NCBI RefSeq assembly: GCF_020539485.1
Contig: NZ_JACDXU010000003.1
Span: 310,001 to 374,000, forward strand
From: Fulverythrobacter ferritrahens
Lineage (GTDB): Bacteria; Pseudomonadota; Alphaproteobacteria; Sphingomonadales; Sphingomonadaceae
DNA: 64,000 nucleotides
Direction: 5' to 3'
The notes beneath the pieces were generated by a model. It did no database searches and was not told where the DNA came from. It saw only the letters and a list, made by a program, of their open reading frames with translations. A program made the translations under genes and the position numbers. This document shows, piece after piece, positions 1-8,723 of this stretch; the stretch's first letter is position 1; each line of letters starts with the position of its first letter.

Positions 1-16
1 AGGCGCGTTCCTTATT

Positions 17-102
17 CGTCATTGCGAGCGTAGCGAAGCAATTCGGGGCGCTGCGAGTTCTGCGCTGGATTGCCGCGGGGCCCTTGGCCCTTCGCAATGA
101 CG
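17..102. repeat. Dispersed imperfect inverted repeat upstream of proC
   Basis: The outer arms CGTCATTGCG (17-26) and CGCAATGACG (93-102) are perfect complements. Inner segments (GCAATTC and GGATTGC) also pair approximately. This is the common intergenic palindrome type seen in many proteobacterial genomes. It lies just before proC and may form a hairpin in the transcript; no coding function is evident. Confidence 0.7.
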
Positions 103-130
103 ACTTACCTAGCGGGATTGCACTTCCATC

Positions 131-946
131 ATGACCTTCAATTCCATTCTCCTCGTCGGCTGCGGCAATATGGTCGGCGCGATGATTCGCGGCTGGATCG
201 CGGGCGGCATTGCTCCTGCAACCTTCACTGTGGTCAATCCCAGCCCGCGTGACCTGCCCGAAGGCGTGACGCAGCTGCGCGCTCTTCCCGAAACCGGTCG
301 CTTCGATGCGGTTATGCTGGGAGTGAAGCCGCAGAAGCTGGCGGAAGTCGCGCCGCAGGTGGAAGCGCTGGTGGGGCCGGGCACGGTGCTGCTGTCCGTG
401 CTGGCTGGTGTGCAGCTGGAAACGCTGGCGGGCAATTTCCCGCGCTCGGCCGCGCAGGTGCGTGTGATGCCCAATCTGGCCGCGGCGCTCGGCAAATCGC
501 CGGTCGCTCTGGTGGGCGCGGGGCTCGACGAGGCAGGGCAGGCGCAGGTGGATGCCCTGATGGCGCCGCTCGGCACGGCCGAATGGCTGGCGGAAGAAAG
601 CCTGATGGATCTGGTGACGGCACTTGCCGGATCGGGCCCGGCATTCGTCTATCGCTTCATCGATGCGCTGGCGCAGGGCGCGGCGAATCTCGGCCTCCCG
701 GCAGAGCAGGCCCAGCGCCTGGCTCTCGCGACAGTGGAAGGGGCTTCGGCCCTGGCGGCTGCTTCCGAACATTCGCCGGGCGAACTGGCGCGGCGCGTGG
801 CCAGCCCTGGCGGCGTCACTCAGGTGGGGCTCGACATACTCGATAAGGGCAATGCGCTGGCCGCGCTGGTGGAGGATACATTGCGCGGTGCGCGGGACCG
901 TTCGGTCCAGATGGCCGCGGAAGCACGGACTGCTGCCAAAAGTTAA
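131..946 (+). CDS. proC: Pyrroline-5-carboxylate reductase
   Basis: Catalyses the last step of proline synthesis, the NAD(P)H-dependent reduction of 1-pyrroline-5-carboxylate to proline in the cytosol. The 271-residue protein has the family's usual length. Its N-terminus is a Rossmann fold with the glycine-rich stretch LVGCGNMVGAM (about residues 8-18). The C-terminal dimerisation domain carries GSGPAFVYRF and the conserved SPGGVTQVGLDIL block. The gene is followed closely by a hairpin and T-run, so it is probably monocistronic. proB lies 3.4 kb downstream on the same strand but in a separate unit; proA is not in the window. Confidence 0.95.
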   Translation: MTFNSILLVGCGNMVGAMIRGWIAGGIAPATFTVVNPSPRDLPEGVTQLRALPETGRFDAVMLGVKPQKLAEVAPQVEALVGPGTVLLSVLAGVQLETLAGNFPRSAAQVRVMPNLAAALGKSPVALVGAGLDEAGQAQVDALMAPLGTAEWLAEESLMDLVTALAGSGPAFVYRFIDALAQGAANLGLPAEQAQRLALATVEGASALAAASEHSPGELARRVASPGGVTQVGLDILDKGNALAALVEDTLRGARDRSVQMAAEARTAAKS

Positions 947-949
947 CAG

Positions 950-975
950 AACCGGAGCGATCCTGTCCGGTTTTC
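950..975 (+). terminator. Rho-independent terminator of proC
   Basis: Seven-base arms AACCGGA (950-956) and TCCGGTT (966-972) flank a 9-base loop and run into TTTTCC. It starts 4 bases after the proC stop codon. Confidence 0.7.
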
Positions 976-1058
976 CTTGAAATCGGAGGCGGAAGCCTCG
1001 ATATTCCTGTCAGACCGGCCCCGCTCTGGAAGGCCGGCACTGGAGTTAGGAAACGAAA

Positions 1059-1805
1059 ATGGCAGATTGGAACGAACCCCGCCGCTCGCAGCCGGGATTC
1101 GGCGCGTCTACCGGTTTTGGCGGCGATGTTGCCAGCCGCGCTGGCTTTGATGCCGGCCTGCGCAAGCACATGCTGTCGATTTACAATTACATGGCGTCGG
1201 GCGTGCTGCTGACCGGCGTCGTCGCAATGCTGTTCGCCCGTTCGGGCCTTGCCCTTTCGGTAATGTCGAGCGGGCTCGGCTTCGTGATCATGCTGGCCCC
1301 GCTGGCCATCGTCTTCGCGATGAGCTTCGGCGCGAACCGCTTCAGCACCGGCACCCTCCAGGCTCTGTTCTGGGGCTATGCCGTGTTGATGGGCCTTTCG
1401 CTCTCGACGATCTTCCTCGTCTATACGGGCGCATCGATCGCCACGACCTTCTTTGCCACGGCAGGCGCCTTCGCGGGCCTCAGCCTCTATGGCTATACCA
1501 CGCAGAAGGATCTGAGCGGTTGGGGCAGCTTCCTGATCATGGGCGTGATCGGCCTGGTTGTGGCCAGCCTGATCAACATCTTCCTGCAGTCGCCGGCCCT
1601 GACCTGGGCGGTGAGCGCACTGGGCGTGCTGATCTTCGCGGGCCTTACCGCTTATGACACGCAGCGGTTGAAGGAAGAATATTACCATGTCGCCGGAACC
1701 CAGTGGGCCGGCAAGTCGGTCGTGCTCGGGGCGCTGAGCCTCTATCTCGACTTCATCAACATGTTCCTGTTCCTGCTGCGCTTCATGGGCAGCAACCGCG
1801 ACTGA
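1059..1805 (+). CDS. Bax inhibitor-1/YccA family membrane protein
   Basis: A 248-residue integral membrane protein of the BI-1 (TMBIM/YccA) family, whose members act as inner-membrane leak channels or as modulators of membrane proteolysis. After a hydrophilic N-terminus of about 35 residues there are roughly seven hydrophobic segments. The family's C-terminal acidic/polar signature is present (AGLTAYDTQRLKEEY, then a last helix LYLDFINMFLFLLRFMG). An AGGA ribosome-binding sequence precedes the ATG. The gene stands alone between two terminators. The family assignment is firm; the physiological role is not known from the sequence. Confidence 0.9.
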   Translation: MADWNEPRRSQPGFGASTGFGGDVASRAGFDAGLRKHMLSIYNYMASGVLLTGVVAMLFARSGLALSVMSSGLGFVIMLAPLAIVFAMSFGANRFSTGTLQALFWGYAVLMGLSLSTIFLVYTGASIATTFFATAGAFAGLSLYGYTTQKDLSGWGSFLIMGVIGLVVASLINIFLQSPALTWAVSALGVLIFAGLTAYDTQRLKEEYYHVAGTQWAGKSVVLGALSLYLDFINMFLFLLRFMGSNRD

Positions 1806-1829
1806 TCGCAAACAGGCCTGAGAATGTCG

Positions 1830-1867
1830 TGCCCGGGGTGCCACGTGGTATCCCGGGCATTTTCTTT
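1830..1867 (+). terminator. Rho-independent terminator of the BI-1 gene
   Basis: TGCCCGGG pairs with CCCGGGCA, with an inner CCACGTGG palindrome in the loop. A TTTTCTTT tract follows. It lies 24 bases after the upstream stop codon. Confidence 0.75.
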
Positions 1868-1996
1868 GCAAATTAACTACGATAGGGGCATTCTTCATCC
1901 CAGCGAAAGCTCGCAGGGACTATGGTGGAAGCCATTTTCTGCCGCTGTCATCCGTGGGAAAGCCGGAAAATAGGGTTGGAGGGGGCCCAAATTCGA

Positions 1997-2911
1997 ATGA
2001 GCAGGATCGTGCAATTGCCGTTACGTAAGCTGTCCGCAATTACCGCAGCCGCTGGTCTGGCCATGCTCGCGGCCTGTGCCGCACCTCCGCCGCCTGCTCC
2101 TCCGCCTCCGCCGGTCGCAGTGGTCGTCGTGCCTGAGCCGGAACCCATCCCCATGCGCCCGATCCCTCCGGGCGGCGCGGCAGCGGACATGACGATCCCG
2201 GTCCTCGGCGTGGATGGCGTGCGCCAGACGGTGAATGCCCATCTCGATCCGCTCGAAACGGTGTGGAATTTCCGCTCGGCCCTGAACGTCGCGGCGCTCA
2301 ACTGCCTCGATCCGCAGTATCAGCCGATCCTGGATAACTACAAAACCCTGCTGACCAAGCAGGGCAAGCGGCTGAGCAAGGTCAACGCCGATCTGGACAA
2401 GCAGTACCGCAAGGAATTCGGGGCGGGGGCCAAGGCGACCCGCGCGCGCGAAGCCTATATGACGCAGGTCTATAATTACTTCGCCCTGCCGCCCGCCCGG
2501 CAGTATTTCTGCGATGCGGCGCTGCAGGTAAGCCAGGATGCCCTGGCAACGCCGCCTGCCGATATCGATGCCTTCGCCCAGGTGAGCCTGCCCCGGATCG
2601 AAGCTGCGTTCGAGCAGTTCTTCCAGGAAATGGAGAAGTATCGAATCGCCGTGGCCGATTGGGATAACAAATATGGCGCGGTCTATGGCAGCGCCGCGGG
2701 CGGTGCCGCCTATCTGCGGGCCGATTATGGTCCGGCCGGCGCGCCTGACGTTACTTCGCCTTCTGCCCCGCCCGTAGTGCCGGATTATGCCCTGCCTTCG
2801 CCGCAGACCAGCTATTCCGCCATGCCCGGCGGGGTGCAGACCGGAATTGCCGACGCATCCGGCAATCAGCCCGCTTTCGGTTCGCAGCCGGTCGTCCAGC
2901 AGGTGCCCTGA
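1997..2911 (+). CDS. Putative lipoprotein of unknown function
   Basis: I place the start at ATG 1997, 25 codons inside the longest open frame, because a clean lipoprotein signal begins there: positive MSRIVQLPLRK, a hydrophobic core, then the lipobox LAAC near residue 26. The mature 304-residue protein begins with a long proline run (a likely periplasmic spacer). A mostly helical middle with an Asn/Tyr-rich stretch follows, and the Pro/Ser/Gln-rich tail looks disordered. I do not recognise a named domain. It is probably anchored in the inner or outer membrane. The next feature downstream is a tRNA. Confidence 0.7.
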   Translation: MSRIVQLPLRKLSAITAAAGLAMLAACAAPPPPAPPPPPVAVVVVPEPEPIPMRPIPPGGAAADMTIPVLGVDGVRQTVNAHLDPLETVWNFRSALNVAALNCLDPQYQPILDNYKTLLTKQGKRLSKVNADLDKQYRKEFGAGAKATRAREAYMTQVYNYFALPPARQYFCDAALQVSQDALATPPADIDAFAQVSLPRIEAAFEQFFQEMEKYRIAVADWDNKYGAVYGSAAGGAAYLRADYGPAGAPDVTSPSAPPVVPDYALPSPQTSYSAMPGGVQTGIADASGNQPAFGSQPVVQQVP

Positions 2912-3020
2912 CCGGCCGGGCCGGCTGGACCAAACGCATTTTTGCTCTTTCAAGCACGGTGCCTCTTCGCTAAGAGGCGCCCTCTTGCGGGGCCTTGGGG
3001 CGCCGCAATCGCACTGGAAC

Positions 3021-3096
<76 letters not shown>

Positions 3097-3228
3097 GTGC
3101 GCTGAGAACTGCTCCATCTCAGCTTCCGATCAGCCTCCTTCGGCGAGCAAGGTGGCTTTGAGTAATCCTGTCGGCTAGAAGCCGAACGCAAGGCTGAAGG
3201 GCCCTGCCGGCGCTAGAGGCGAACAGAC

Positions 3229-4287
3229 ATGCATTTCCTTGACCAGGCCAAGATCTACATTCGCTCCGGCGCGGGCGGGCCCGGTGCGGTCAGCTTCCGG
3301 CGCGAGAAATACGTCGAATATGGCGGCCCCGATGGCGGCAATGGCGGCAAGGGCGGCGATATCATTTTCGAATCCGTGCCGGGCCTCAATACGCTGATCG
3401 ATTTCCGCTATGCCCAGCATTTCAAGGCATCGCGCGGCGGGCATGGCATGGGCAAGGATCGCACCGGCGCTGCCGCGCCCGATCTGGTGATCCCCGTTCC
3501 GGTGGGCACGCAGATCATCTCCGACGAGGATGGCGAAACGGTGCTGGCGGACTTCACCGAAGTGGGCCAGCGCGTCACCCTGCTGGAAGGCGGCATCGGC
3601 GGCCGGGGCAATGCCAGCTACAAGACCAGCACCAACCGTGCCCCGCGCCAGCACCAGCCCGGCATGCCGGGCGAGGAAATGTATGTGTGGCTGCGGCTGA
3701 AGCTGTTGGCCGATGTCGGCCTTGTCGGCCTGCCCAATGCGGGCAAGTCCACTTTCCTCAATGCCGTGTCCAACGCGCGCTCCAAGGTGGGGGAATATGC
3801 CTTTACCACTCTGGTGCCCAAGCTGGGCGTGGTGCGGCACAAGAACCGCGAATTCGTGCTGGCGGACATTCCCGGCCTGATCGCAGGCGCGGCGGATGGT
3901 GCGGGCATTGGCGACCGCTTTCTGGGCCATATCGAACGCTGCCGCGTGCTGGTGCATCTGATCGACATTGGCGGGGTGGACCCGGTCGAGGCGATGCGCA
4001 TCGTGGAAGACGAACTGGAAGCCTATGGCGGCGATCTGGAAGGCAAGCCGCGTCTGGTGGCGCTCAACAAGATCGATATTTCCGGCCGCGAACTGGCGGG
4101 GGATTATGCGCGCGAACTGAAGGCCGCCGGTGCGGAGGAAGTGTTCCCCATCTCCGGCGCCACGGGCGAAGGGATGGAGGCACTGCTCGATGCGGTGCTG
4201 ACTTACCTGCCCGCCAAGACCACTACGGAACGCCCGGACGGCGAAGTGGAGGAAGCGCGCGACGAGAAGCCCTGGTCGCCGCTCTGA
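3229..4287 (+). CDS. obgE: GTPase Obg/CgtA
   Basis: Essential large GTPase involved in 50S ribosome maturation and stress control. The 352-residue product has the glycine-rich Obg fold over about residues 1-158, with repeats such as GPDGGNGGKGGD. The GTPase domain follows: G1 GLPNAGKST near 166, G3 DIPGL near 213 and NKID near 280. The C-terminal tail is short and acidic and lacks the extra OCT domain of Gram-positive Obg. proB follows 44 bases downstream on the same strand, so the two may be cotranscribed. Confidence 0.97.
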   Translation: MHFLDQAKIYIRSGAGGPGAVSFRREKYVEYGGPDGGNGGKGGDIIFESVPGLNTLIDFRYAQHFKASRGGHGMGKDRTGAAAPDLVIPVPVGTQIISDEDGETVLADFTEVGQRVTLLEGGIGGRGNASYKTSTNRAPRQHQPGMPGEEMYVWLRLKLLADVGLVGLPNAGKSTFLNAVSNARSKVGEYAFTTLVPKLGVVRHKNREFVLADIPGLIAGAADGAGIGDRFLGHIERCRVLVHLIDIGGVDPVEAMRIVEDELEAYGGDLEGKPRLVALNKIDISGRELAGDYARELKAAGAEEVFPISGATGEGMEALLDAVLTYLPAKTTTERPDGEVEEARDEKPWSPL

Positions 4288-4331
4288 CGGAGCTTCCAAA
4301 GCCATCGCGCAAAGGCTAAGGCCCGCCCGCC

Positions 4332-5465
4332 ATGACGATCACGCATCTCACTGACCTGGCCGATGCGGCCCTCTGCCCCCGCCTTGTCATCAAGGTGGGC
4401 TCCGCCCTGCTTGTCGGGCCGGACGGGCAGCCGCGCCGCGAATGGCTGGCCTCGCTGGTGGAGGAAATCGCCGCAGCCCGCTCGCGCGGGCAGCAGGTCG
4501 TGGTGGTCAGTTCCGGCGCCATCGCGCTGGGTGCCGCGCGCCTCAAGCTGGAGAAGGGCGGGCGCGGCAATCTGGCCGATGCGCAGGCTGCCGCCGCCGT
4601 GGGGCAGATCGGGCTTGCGGGCATCTGGTCGGACTTGCTGGCTGGCCATGGCCTCACTGCCGCGCAATTGCTGCTGACGCTGGACGATCTGGAAGATCGC
4701 CGCCGCTATCTCAACGCTGCCGCCACTCTGGGCCGCCTGCTGAAGGCTGGCGCCGTGCCGGTAGTGAACGAGAACGATTCCGTCGCGACGGAGGAAATCC
4801 GCTTTGGCGATAATGATCGTCTTGCCGCCCGCGTGGCGCAGGCGGCCCATGCCAAGGGCGTGCTGCTGCTGTCGGACGTGGACGGTCTCTATGATCGCAA
4901 TCCCAGCCAGCCCGGCGCGCAGATGCTGCCGCAGGTGCGCGGGGTTACGGAAGAGATCTACGCCATGGCGGACGATCGCTCCGGCTCCGGCCTCGGTTCG
5001 GGCGGCATGACCTCCAAGCTCCAGGCGGCCGAGATTGCGGAGCGGGCAGGCATTGCGCTGGCCATCCTCAACGGTACCCATGCCTCCCCGATCAGCCGCG
5101 CCATGGGCAATGGCACCGGCACGCTGTTCCTGCCCCTGCGCAAGGATGGCGCGCGCAAGGCCTGGCTGGGCGGGCGGATGCGGATGATGGGCACGCTGAC
5201 GGTGGATGCGGGCTGTGCCAAGGCGCTGCTGAAGGGCGGCAGCCTGCTGGCCACCGGGGTGACCGGCGTGGACGGCAATTTCGAGCGGGGCGATCCCGTG
5301 ATCGTGCAGGATGCGGTGGGCAAGTCCATCGCGCAGGGGCTGGCCGAATATTCCTCCGCCGAATGCGAGCGGCTGAAGGGCACGCGCAGCGATGAGCATG
5401 CCGCGATTCTGGGCTATGCGCCCCGTTCTGCCGTGGTCCATCGCGACCAGTTGGTGCTTTTGTGA
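4332..5465 (+). CDS. proB: Glutamate 5-kinase with PUA domain
   Basis: Phosphorylates glutamate to gamma-glutamyl phosphate, the committed and normally proline-inhibited step of proline synthesis. The amino-acid-kinase domain (about 17-260) shows VIKVGSALLV, SSGAIALG, NENDSVATEEIRFGDND and the GSGGMTSKLQAA loop. A C-terminal PUA domain fills about residues 285-365. The 377-residue length is normal for the two-domain form. Its stop codon overlaps the GTG start of the next gene (GTGA), indicating coupled translation. Confidence 0.96.
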   Translation: MTITHLTDLADAALCPRLVIKVGSALLVGPDGQPRREWLASLVEEIAAARSRGQQVVVVSSGAIALGAARLKLEKGGRGNLADAQAAAAVGQIGLAGIWSDLLAGHGLTAAQLLLTLDDLEDRRRYLNAAATLGRLLKAGAVPVVNENDSVATEEIRFGDNDRLAARVAQAAHAKGVLLLSDVDGLYDRNPSQPGAQMLPQVRGVTEEIYAMADDRSGSGLGSGGMTSKLQAAEIAERAGIALAILNGTHASPISRAMGNGTGTLFLPLRKDGARKAWLGGRMRMMGTLTVDAGCAKALLKGGSLLATGVTGVDGNFERGDPVIVQDAVGKSIAQGLAEYSSAECERLKGTRSDEHAAILGYAPRSAVVHRDQLVLL

Positions 5466-6370
5466 CGATAGCGATCACCGGGGCGACCGGCTTTGTAGGA
5501 CAGGCAATCCTGGACGAGGCGGCCCGACAGGGCATCGCCGTCCATGCGCTTACCCGGCGCGAGCAACCCGTGCGCAAGGGCGTGAAATGGGTGCAGGGGG
5601 ATCTTGCCGATCGCAGGGCGCTGGCTACGCTGGTGAAGGGCGTGGAAGCGGTCATCCATGTCGCGGGCGTGGTCAATTCGCCCGATGCCGCCGGCTTCGA
5701 AGCGGGCAATGTGGAAGGCACGCTGGCCGTGGTGGAAGCGGCAAAACAGGTCGATGTGCAGCGCTTCGTGCAGGTATCCTCTCTCGCGGCGCGAGAGCCG
5801 AAACTGTCGGCCTATGGCGCGTCCAAGTTTCGTGCGGAGAAGATCGTCAAGGCTTCCGCTCTCGACTGGACGATCGTGCGCCCTCCGGCAATCTATGGCC
5901 CGCGCGACAGGGAGATGTTCGAGCTGTTCCGCGCCGCGCGCTGGGGCATATTGCCCGTGCCGGCGGATGGCGGCGCCTCGATGATCCATGTGGCCGATCT
6001 GGCGCGCCTGCTTTTCGCGCTGGTCCCTTCGGGCGACGATGTGGGGCACCGGATCTTCGAACCCGATGACGGGCGCAAGGGCGGCTGGCCGCATAAGGAA
6101 ATGGCCCGCGCCATTGGCGAGGCCATGGGCCGCAGGGTGCTGGCGCCGGGCCTGTCCAAGCCGATGCTGCTGCGCGCCGCCGCACTGGATGCCCGCTTCC
6201 GCAAGGAGAAGGCCAAGCTCACTATCGACCGGGTGAACTATATGTCTCACCCGGACTGGGTCTGTGCCAAGGGCAAGGCCCCGCCGAAAAGCCGCTGGGC
6301 CCCCCTCATCGACACACGCGAAGGGCTGAAGGCCACGGCTGCGTGGTATCGCGAGAATAAGTGGCTTTAG
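5462..6370 (+). CDS. NAD-dependent epimerase/dehydratase family protein (extended SDR)
   Basis: A 302-residue short-chain dehydrogenase fold, started by GTG overlapping the proB stop by 4 bases. The nucleotide-binding TGATGFVG motif is at residues 6-13. The catalytic YxxxK (YGASK) lies near 118-122, after the conserved VSS strand. The substrate is not evident; homologs of this atypical-SDR type are usually annotated as NAD(P)H-binding epimerases. Coupling to proB is probably positional rather than functional. Confidence 0.8.
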   Translation: MTIAITGATGFVGQAILDEAARQGIAVHALTRREQPVRKGVKWVQGDLADRRALATLVKGVEAVIHVAGVVNSPDAAGFEAGNVEGTLAVVEAAKQVDVQRFVQVSSLAAREPKLSAYGASKFRAEKIVKASALDWTIVRPPAIYGPRDREMFELFRAARWGILPVPADGGASMIHVADLARLLFALVPSGDDVGHRIFEPDDGRKGGWPHKEMARAIGEAMGRRVLAPGLSKPMLLRAAALDARFRKEKAKLTIDRVNYMSHPDWVCAKGKAPPKSRWAPLIDTREGLKATAAWYRENKWL

Positions 6371-6383
6371 GCGAGCCCCCTTT

Positions 6384-6477
6384 CGTCATTCCCGCGAAAG
6401 CGGGAACCTAGGTCAACCGTTGCTGCTGGGTTCCCGCGTTCTGCCTTCGGCAGTGCTTCGCAACCGCGGGAATGACG
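6384..6477. repeat. Inverted repeat, CGTCATTCCCGCG family, copy 1
   Basis: Arms CGTCATTCCCGCG (6384-6396) and CGCGGGAATGACG (6465-6477) are perfect complements, with further internal pairing around GGGAACC/GGTTCCC. A second copy with identical arms lies about 0.9 kb away. It sits after the epimerase stop and could terminate or protect its mRNA. Confidence 0.8.
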
Positions 6478-7116
6478 AAGGTAGAGTTGGGTAGGGCACC
6501 AAGCCCCATCCGGCGGCGAGCCCGGACGTAACGCCAGTGTGTAGAACAAACCAATCGCGCGGCCGGCACGGCGTCAGGAACTGAGGCGCGTGCGGAGCGG
6601 GCGGAGGGAGTTGCGAGAGACCGGGCGCCCATCCGCAGCGCCTTGGGTTCGGCCCTTTTTTCGGTGATCGGCCAGGAAAGGCGCCACGGGCTCGCGTGCG
6701 GCGTGTTTTCCCTCGCGAGTGATCATCTCGCGCCACTGGCGGTGATCCGTCCCGGAGAGCCCGTCCTCCAGGGACAGGTGTGCACGGGCAGAGGAGAGCA
6801 CCACACATCCGATCATCCGCGTCTGAGCGCTGGGAGGCATTGCCATTGGGAGAACCGCCCAAGGGAGCACACACCCGCGCCGGCCGCGTTGTTCTGTTGA
6901 ACAAGGGAGGCTTGCGGTCGACTACGCGCACCTCCGGACTGGTAGGTAATTGCAGGGTTGGTAGTCCTGCAATGTGCTGGGGCATATAACCGAAACGGTT
7001 CATCATGTCAAGTCAAATCGCCAATTGTGCCCGTACCCATCTACACCATCCCCCTGTCGTCATCCCAGCGAAGGCTGGGACCGCTGGCGGGATTGCGTGG
7101 GTGATGTGGAAGGGTT

Positions 7117-7234
7117 TCACGCGGAGACGCGGAGACGCGGAGAGAGAGTGGGTGCTCGCAGAGGCGCAGAGGTGCAGGGAGGAGCGGCTGGGCGCTTTCC
7201 CTCTGCGCCTCCGCGTCTCCGCGTCTCCGCGTGA
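7117..7234. repeat. Long perfect inverted repeat built of GGAGACGC units
   Basis: Two perfectly complementary 26-base arms (7117-7142 and 7209-7234), each made of about three GCGGAGAC units, flank a 66-base centre. It would form an unusually stable hairpin. It is not a CRISPR: there are only two opposed arms and no regular spacers. Confidence 0.85.
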
Positions 7235-7296
7235 GTATTATTGGGTTCGCGCAAAGAGCGCGAAGAACGCTGAGGGGCTGCGCCAAGCCCACCCTT

Positions 7297-7366
7297 CGTC
7301 ATTCCCGCGAACGCGGGAACCCAGTTCAACGCTTGCAGCTAGGTTCCCGCGTTCGCGGGAATGACG
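7297..7366. repeat. Inverted repeat, CGTCATTCCCGCG family, copy 2
   Basis: The same 13-base arms as copy 1 occur at 7297-7309 and 7354-7366. A 44-base centre contains a second nested GGGAACC/GGTTCCC pair. Confidence 0.85.
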
Positions 7367-7492
7367 AGAAGGGGCAGGCCAAGCACCACATCTTCGCGCG
7401 CTTTGCGGTTTTTGCGCGAACCAAAAACTCTGCGCCTCAGCGGGCATCGCGCCCGGTGCAGGAGGGAAGGGCATTCCCTCCCGGCACCCGGC

Positions 7493-8296
7493 TTACAGGG
7501 CCGGGTCGAAGCCTTCCGGGGGCAGACGATAGGCGTCCGGATTATTGGGGCTGTGGATGCCGCATTCGGTCTTGTCCCAGCCCTTCCAGCGGCCGGAGCG
7601 CGGGTCTTCGCCCGGCGCGACCTTGTGCGTGCAGGGGGAGCAGCCGATCGAGGGATAGCCCTGCGCCACCAGCGGATGGCGCGGCAGGCCGTGTTCCTCG
7701 AAATAGGCTTCCAGATCCTCTGCCGACCAGTCGATCAGCGGATTGATCTTCAGGCGGCCCTGCGCGTCCGAACTGTCGATCTCGAAACGCGGCAATTGCG
7801 CGCGGGTGCTGGCCTGGAAAGCCTTGCGGCCCGTGATCGAGGCATCGAAGCCCGCCAGGGCCTTGGCCAGCGGCTTCACCTTGCGGATTTCGCAGCAGCC
7901 ATCCGGGTCCCAGCTCCAGCGCAGGCCGGCCTCATCCTTGGCGACGATTTCCTCCGCGTCGGGAGTGAGGATGCGCAGATTCGTGAGGCCGAGGAATTCG
8001 ACCAGTTCGTCGCGATAGGCGATGGTTTCGGGGAAGTGCTTGTCCGTTTCGAGGAACAGCACCGGCACCGATTTGTCCACTTGCGCCACCAGATGCAGCA
8101 GCACCGCGCTTTCCGCGCCGAAGCTGGAAACGACGGCAATGTCGCCTGCCAGATGGTCCTTCAGCACGCTGGAGAGCATCTCAAGCGTTTCCTGCCCGCG
8201 AAACATGCGGTTCAGGCGAATGGCATCGCCTTCCGTGAAACGGGCCGATGTATCGATCCGGTCGCGCGGGCGGGAGGACACTTCAGTCTCGTTCAT
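7493..8296 (-). CDS. cysH: Assimilatory adenylylsulfate (APS) reductase
   Basis: Reduces activated sulfate to sulfite. I use the ATG at 8296, because the sequence upstream of it is out-of-frame DUF934 coding. The 267-residue protein has the PP-loop-like region VVSSFGAESAVLLHL. It also has the cysteine pairs CC (in DPDGCCEIRK) and CSPC, which bind a 4Fe-4S cluster in APS-type enzymes, and the catalytic ECGIH near the C-terminus. The extra cysteines argue for APS rather than PAPS as substrate. The start overlaps the DUF934 gene by 14 bases, and it is the last gene of the cobA-DUF2849-cysI-DUF934-cysH operon. Confidence 0.93.
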   Translation of the reverse strand: MNETEVSSRPRDRIDTSARFTEGDAIRLNRMFRGQETLEMLSSVLKDHLAGDIAVVSSFGAESAVLLHLVAQVDKSVPVLFLETDKHFPETIAYRDELVEFLGLTNLRILTPDAEEIVAKDEAGLRWSWDPDGCCEIRKVKPLAKALAGFDASITGRKAFQASTRAQLPRFEIDSSDAQGRLKINPLIDWSAEDLEAYFEEHGLPRHPLVAQGYPSIGCSPCTHKVAPGEDPRSGRWKGWDKTECGIHSPNNPDAYRLPPEGFDPAL

Positions 8297-8723
8297 TTGC
8301 AGGGTGCCTTTTTGCCCAGATGGGCTGGCGGCCGTCCCCCGTGGCCTGATAGACTTCGGGCCAACGGTTGAGCGCGGCCTGCGCATCTTCCGGGTCGAAG
8401 GGTTTTTCGGGCAGGAAGCTGTCAAAGCCGCAGCGGCGCATGTGCGAAAGCTGGTCCACCAGCACATCGCCCACGGCGCGCAATTCGCCCTGATAGCCTG
8501 CCTCGCGCAGGATACGCGCGCTGGAATAGCCGCGCCCGTCGCCGAAGCTGGGGAAGTTCACTTCCACGAGCCGCAGCTGTTCGAGGAAGGGCAGCAGGCT
8601 GCGCGCATCGTCGCCCGGCTCGATACGGACGGCGGCGGCATTGGTCTGGGTCAGGAAGGCATCGACGGTAACCGCGGGGGCACCGGCCGGTTCGTCTTCG
8701 CGGAAACGCAGATGATCAAGCAT
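8283..8723 (-). CDS. DUF934 family protein of the sulfite-reduction operon
   Basis: A 146-residue soluble protein beginning MLDHLRFREDEP; the longer open frame reads through cysI in another frame and is discarded. The conserved block RLVEVNFPSFGDGRGYSSARILRE plus LVDQLSHMRRCGFDSF is typical of DUF934. This family sits beside sulfite reductase genes in many proteobacteria and is often labelled an oxidoreductase or CysX-like partner; its biochemical role is unsettled. It overlaps cysI by 8 bases and cysH by 14, so it is translationally coupled to both. Confidence 0.85.
   Translation of the reverse strand: MLDHLRFREDEPAGAPAVTVDAFLTQTNAAAVRIEPGDDARSLLPFLEQLRLVEVNFPSFGDGRGYSSARILREAGYQGELRAVGDVLVDQLSHMRRCGFDSFLPEKPFDPEDAQAALNRWPEVYQATGDGRQPIWAKRHPANERD

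Larger units (their letters stand above)
6371..7492. other. Gene-poor 1.1 kb spacer with repeats and possible RNA structure
   Basis: No open frame here has convincing protein character. The stretch holds three separate inverted repeats (listed individually). Between about 6600 and 6980 there is a hairpin-rich section, including TTGCAGG/CCTGCAA near 6950-6972 and TTGGG/CCCAA with loop AGAACCG near 6845. It could encode a structured RNA on either strand, but I matched it to no known class; tmRNA, RNase P, SRP and 6S hallmarks were not found. Convergent transcription from the epimerase gene and cysH ends here. Confidence 0.5.

Noticed and set aside
6590-6980. Known RNA classes (6S, tmRNA, RNase P, SRP RNA, cobalamin riboswitch)
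   Set aside because: A GCCACTGG string is reminiscent of cobalamin elements, but no B12 box was found. The P4 core of RNase P, the tmRNA tag frame and the SRP loop are also absent.
6413-7006. A 197-codon minus-strand frame in the gene-poor spacer
   Set aside because: Pro/Arg/Ser-rich without domain or ribosome-binding site; it spans inverted repeats. More likely non-coding.
7117-7234. GGAGACGC repeats as a CRISPR array
   Set aside because: Units are adjacent and of opposite orientation in two arms, with no spacers and no cas genes.
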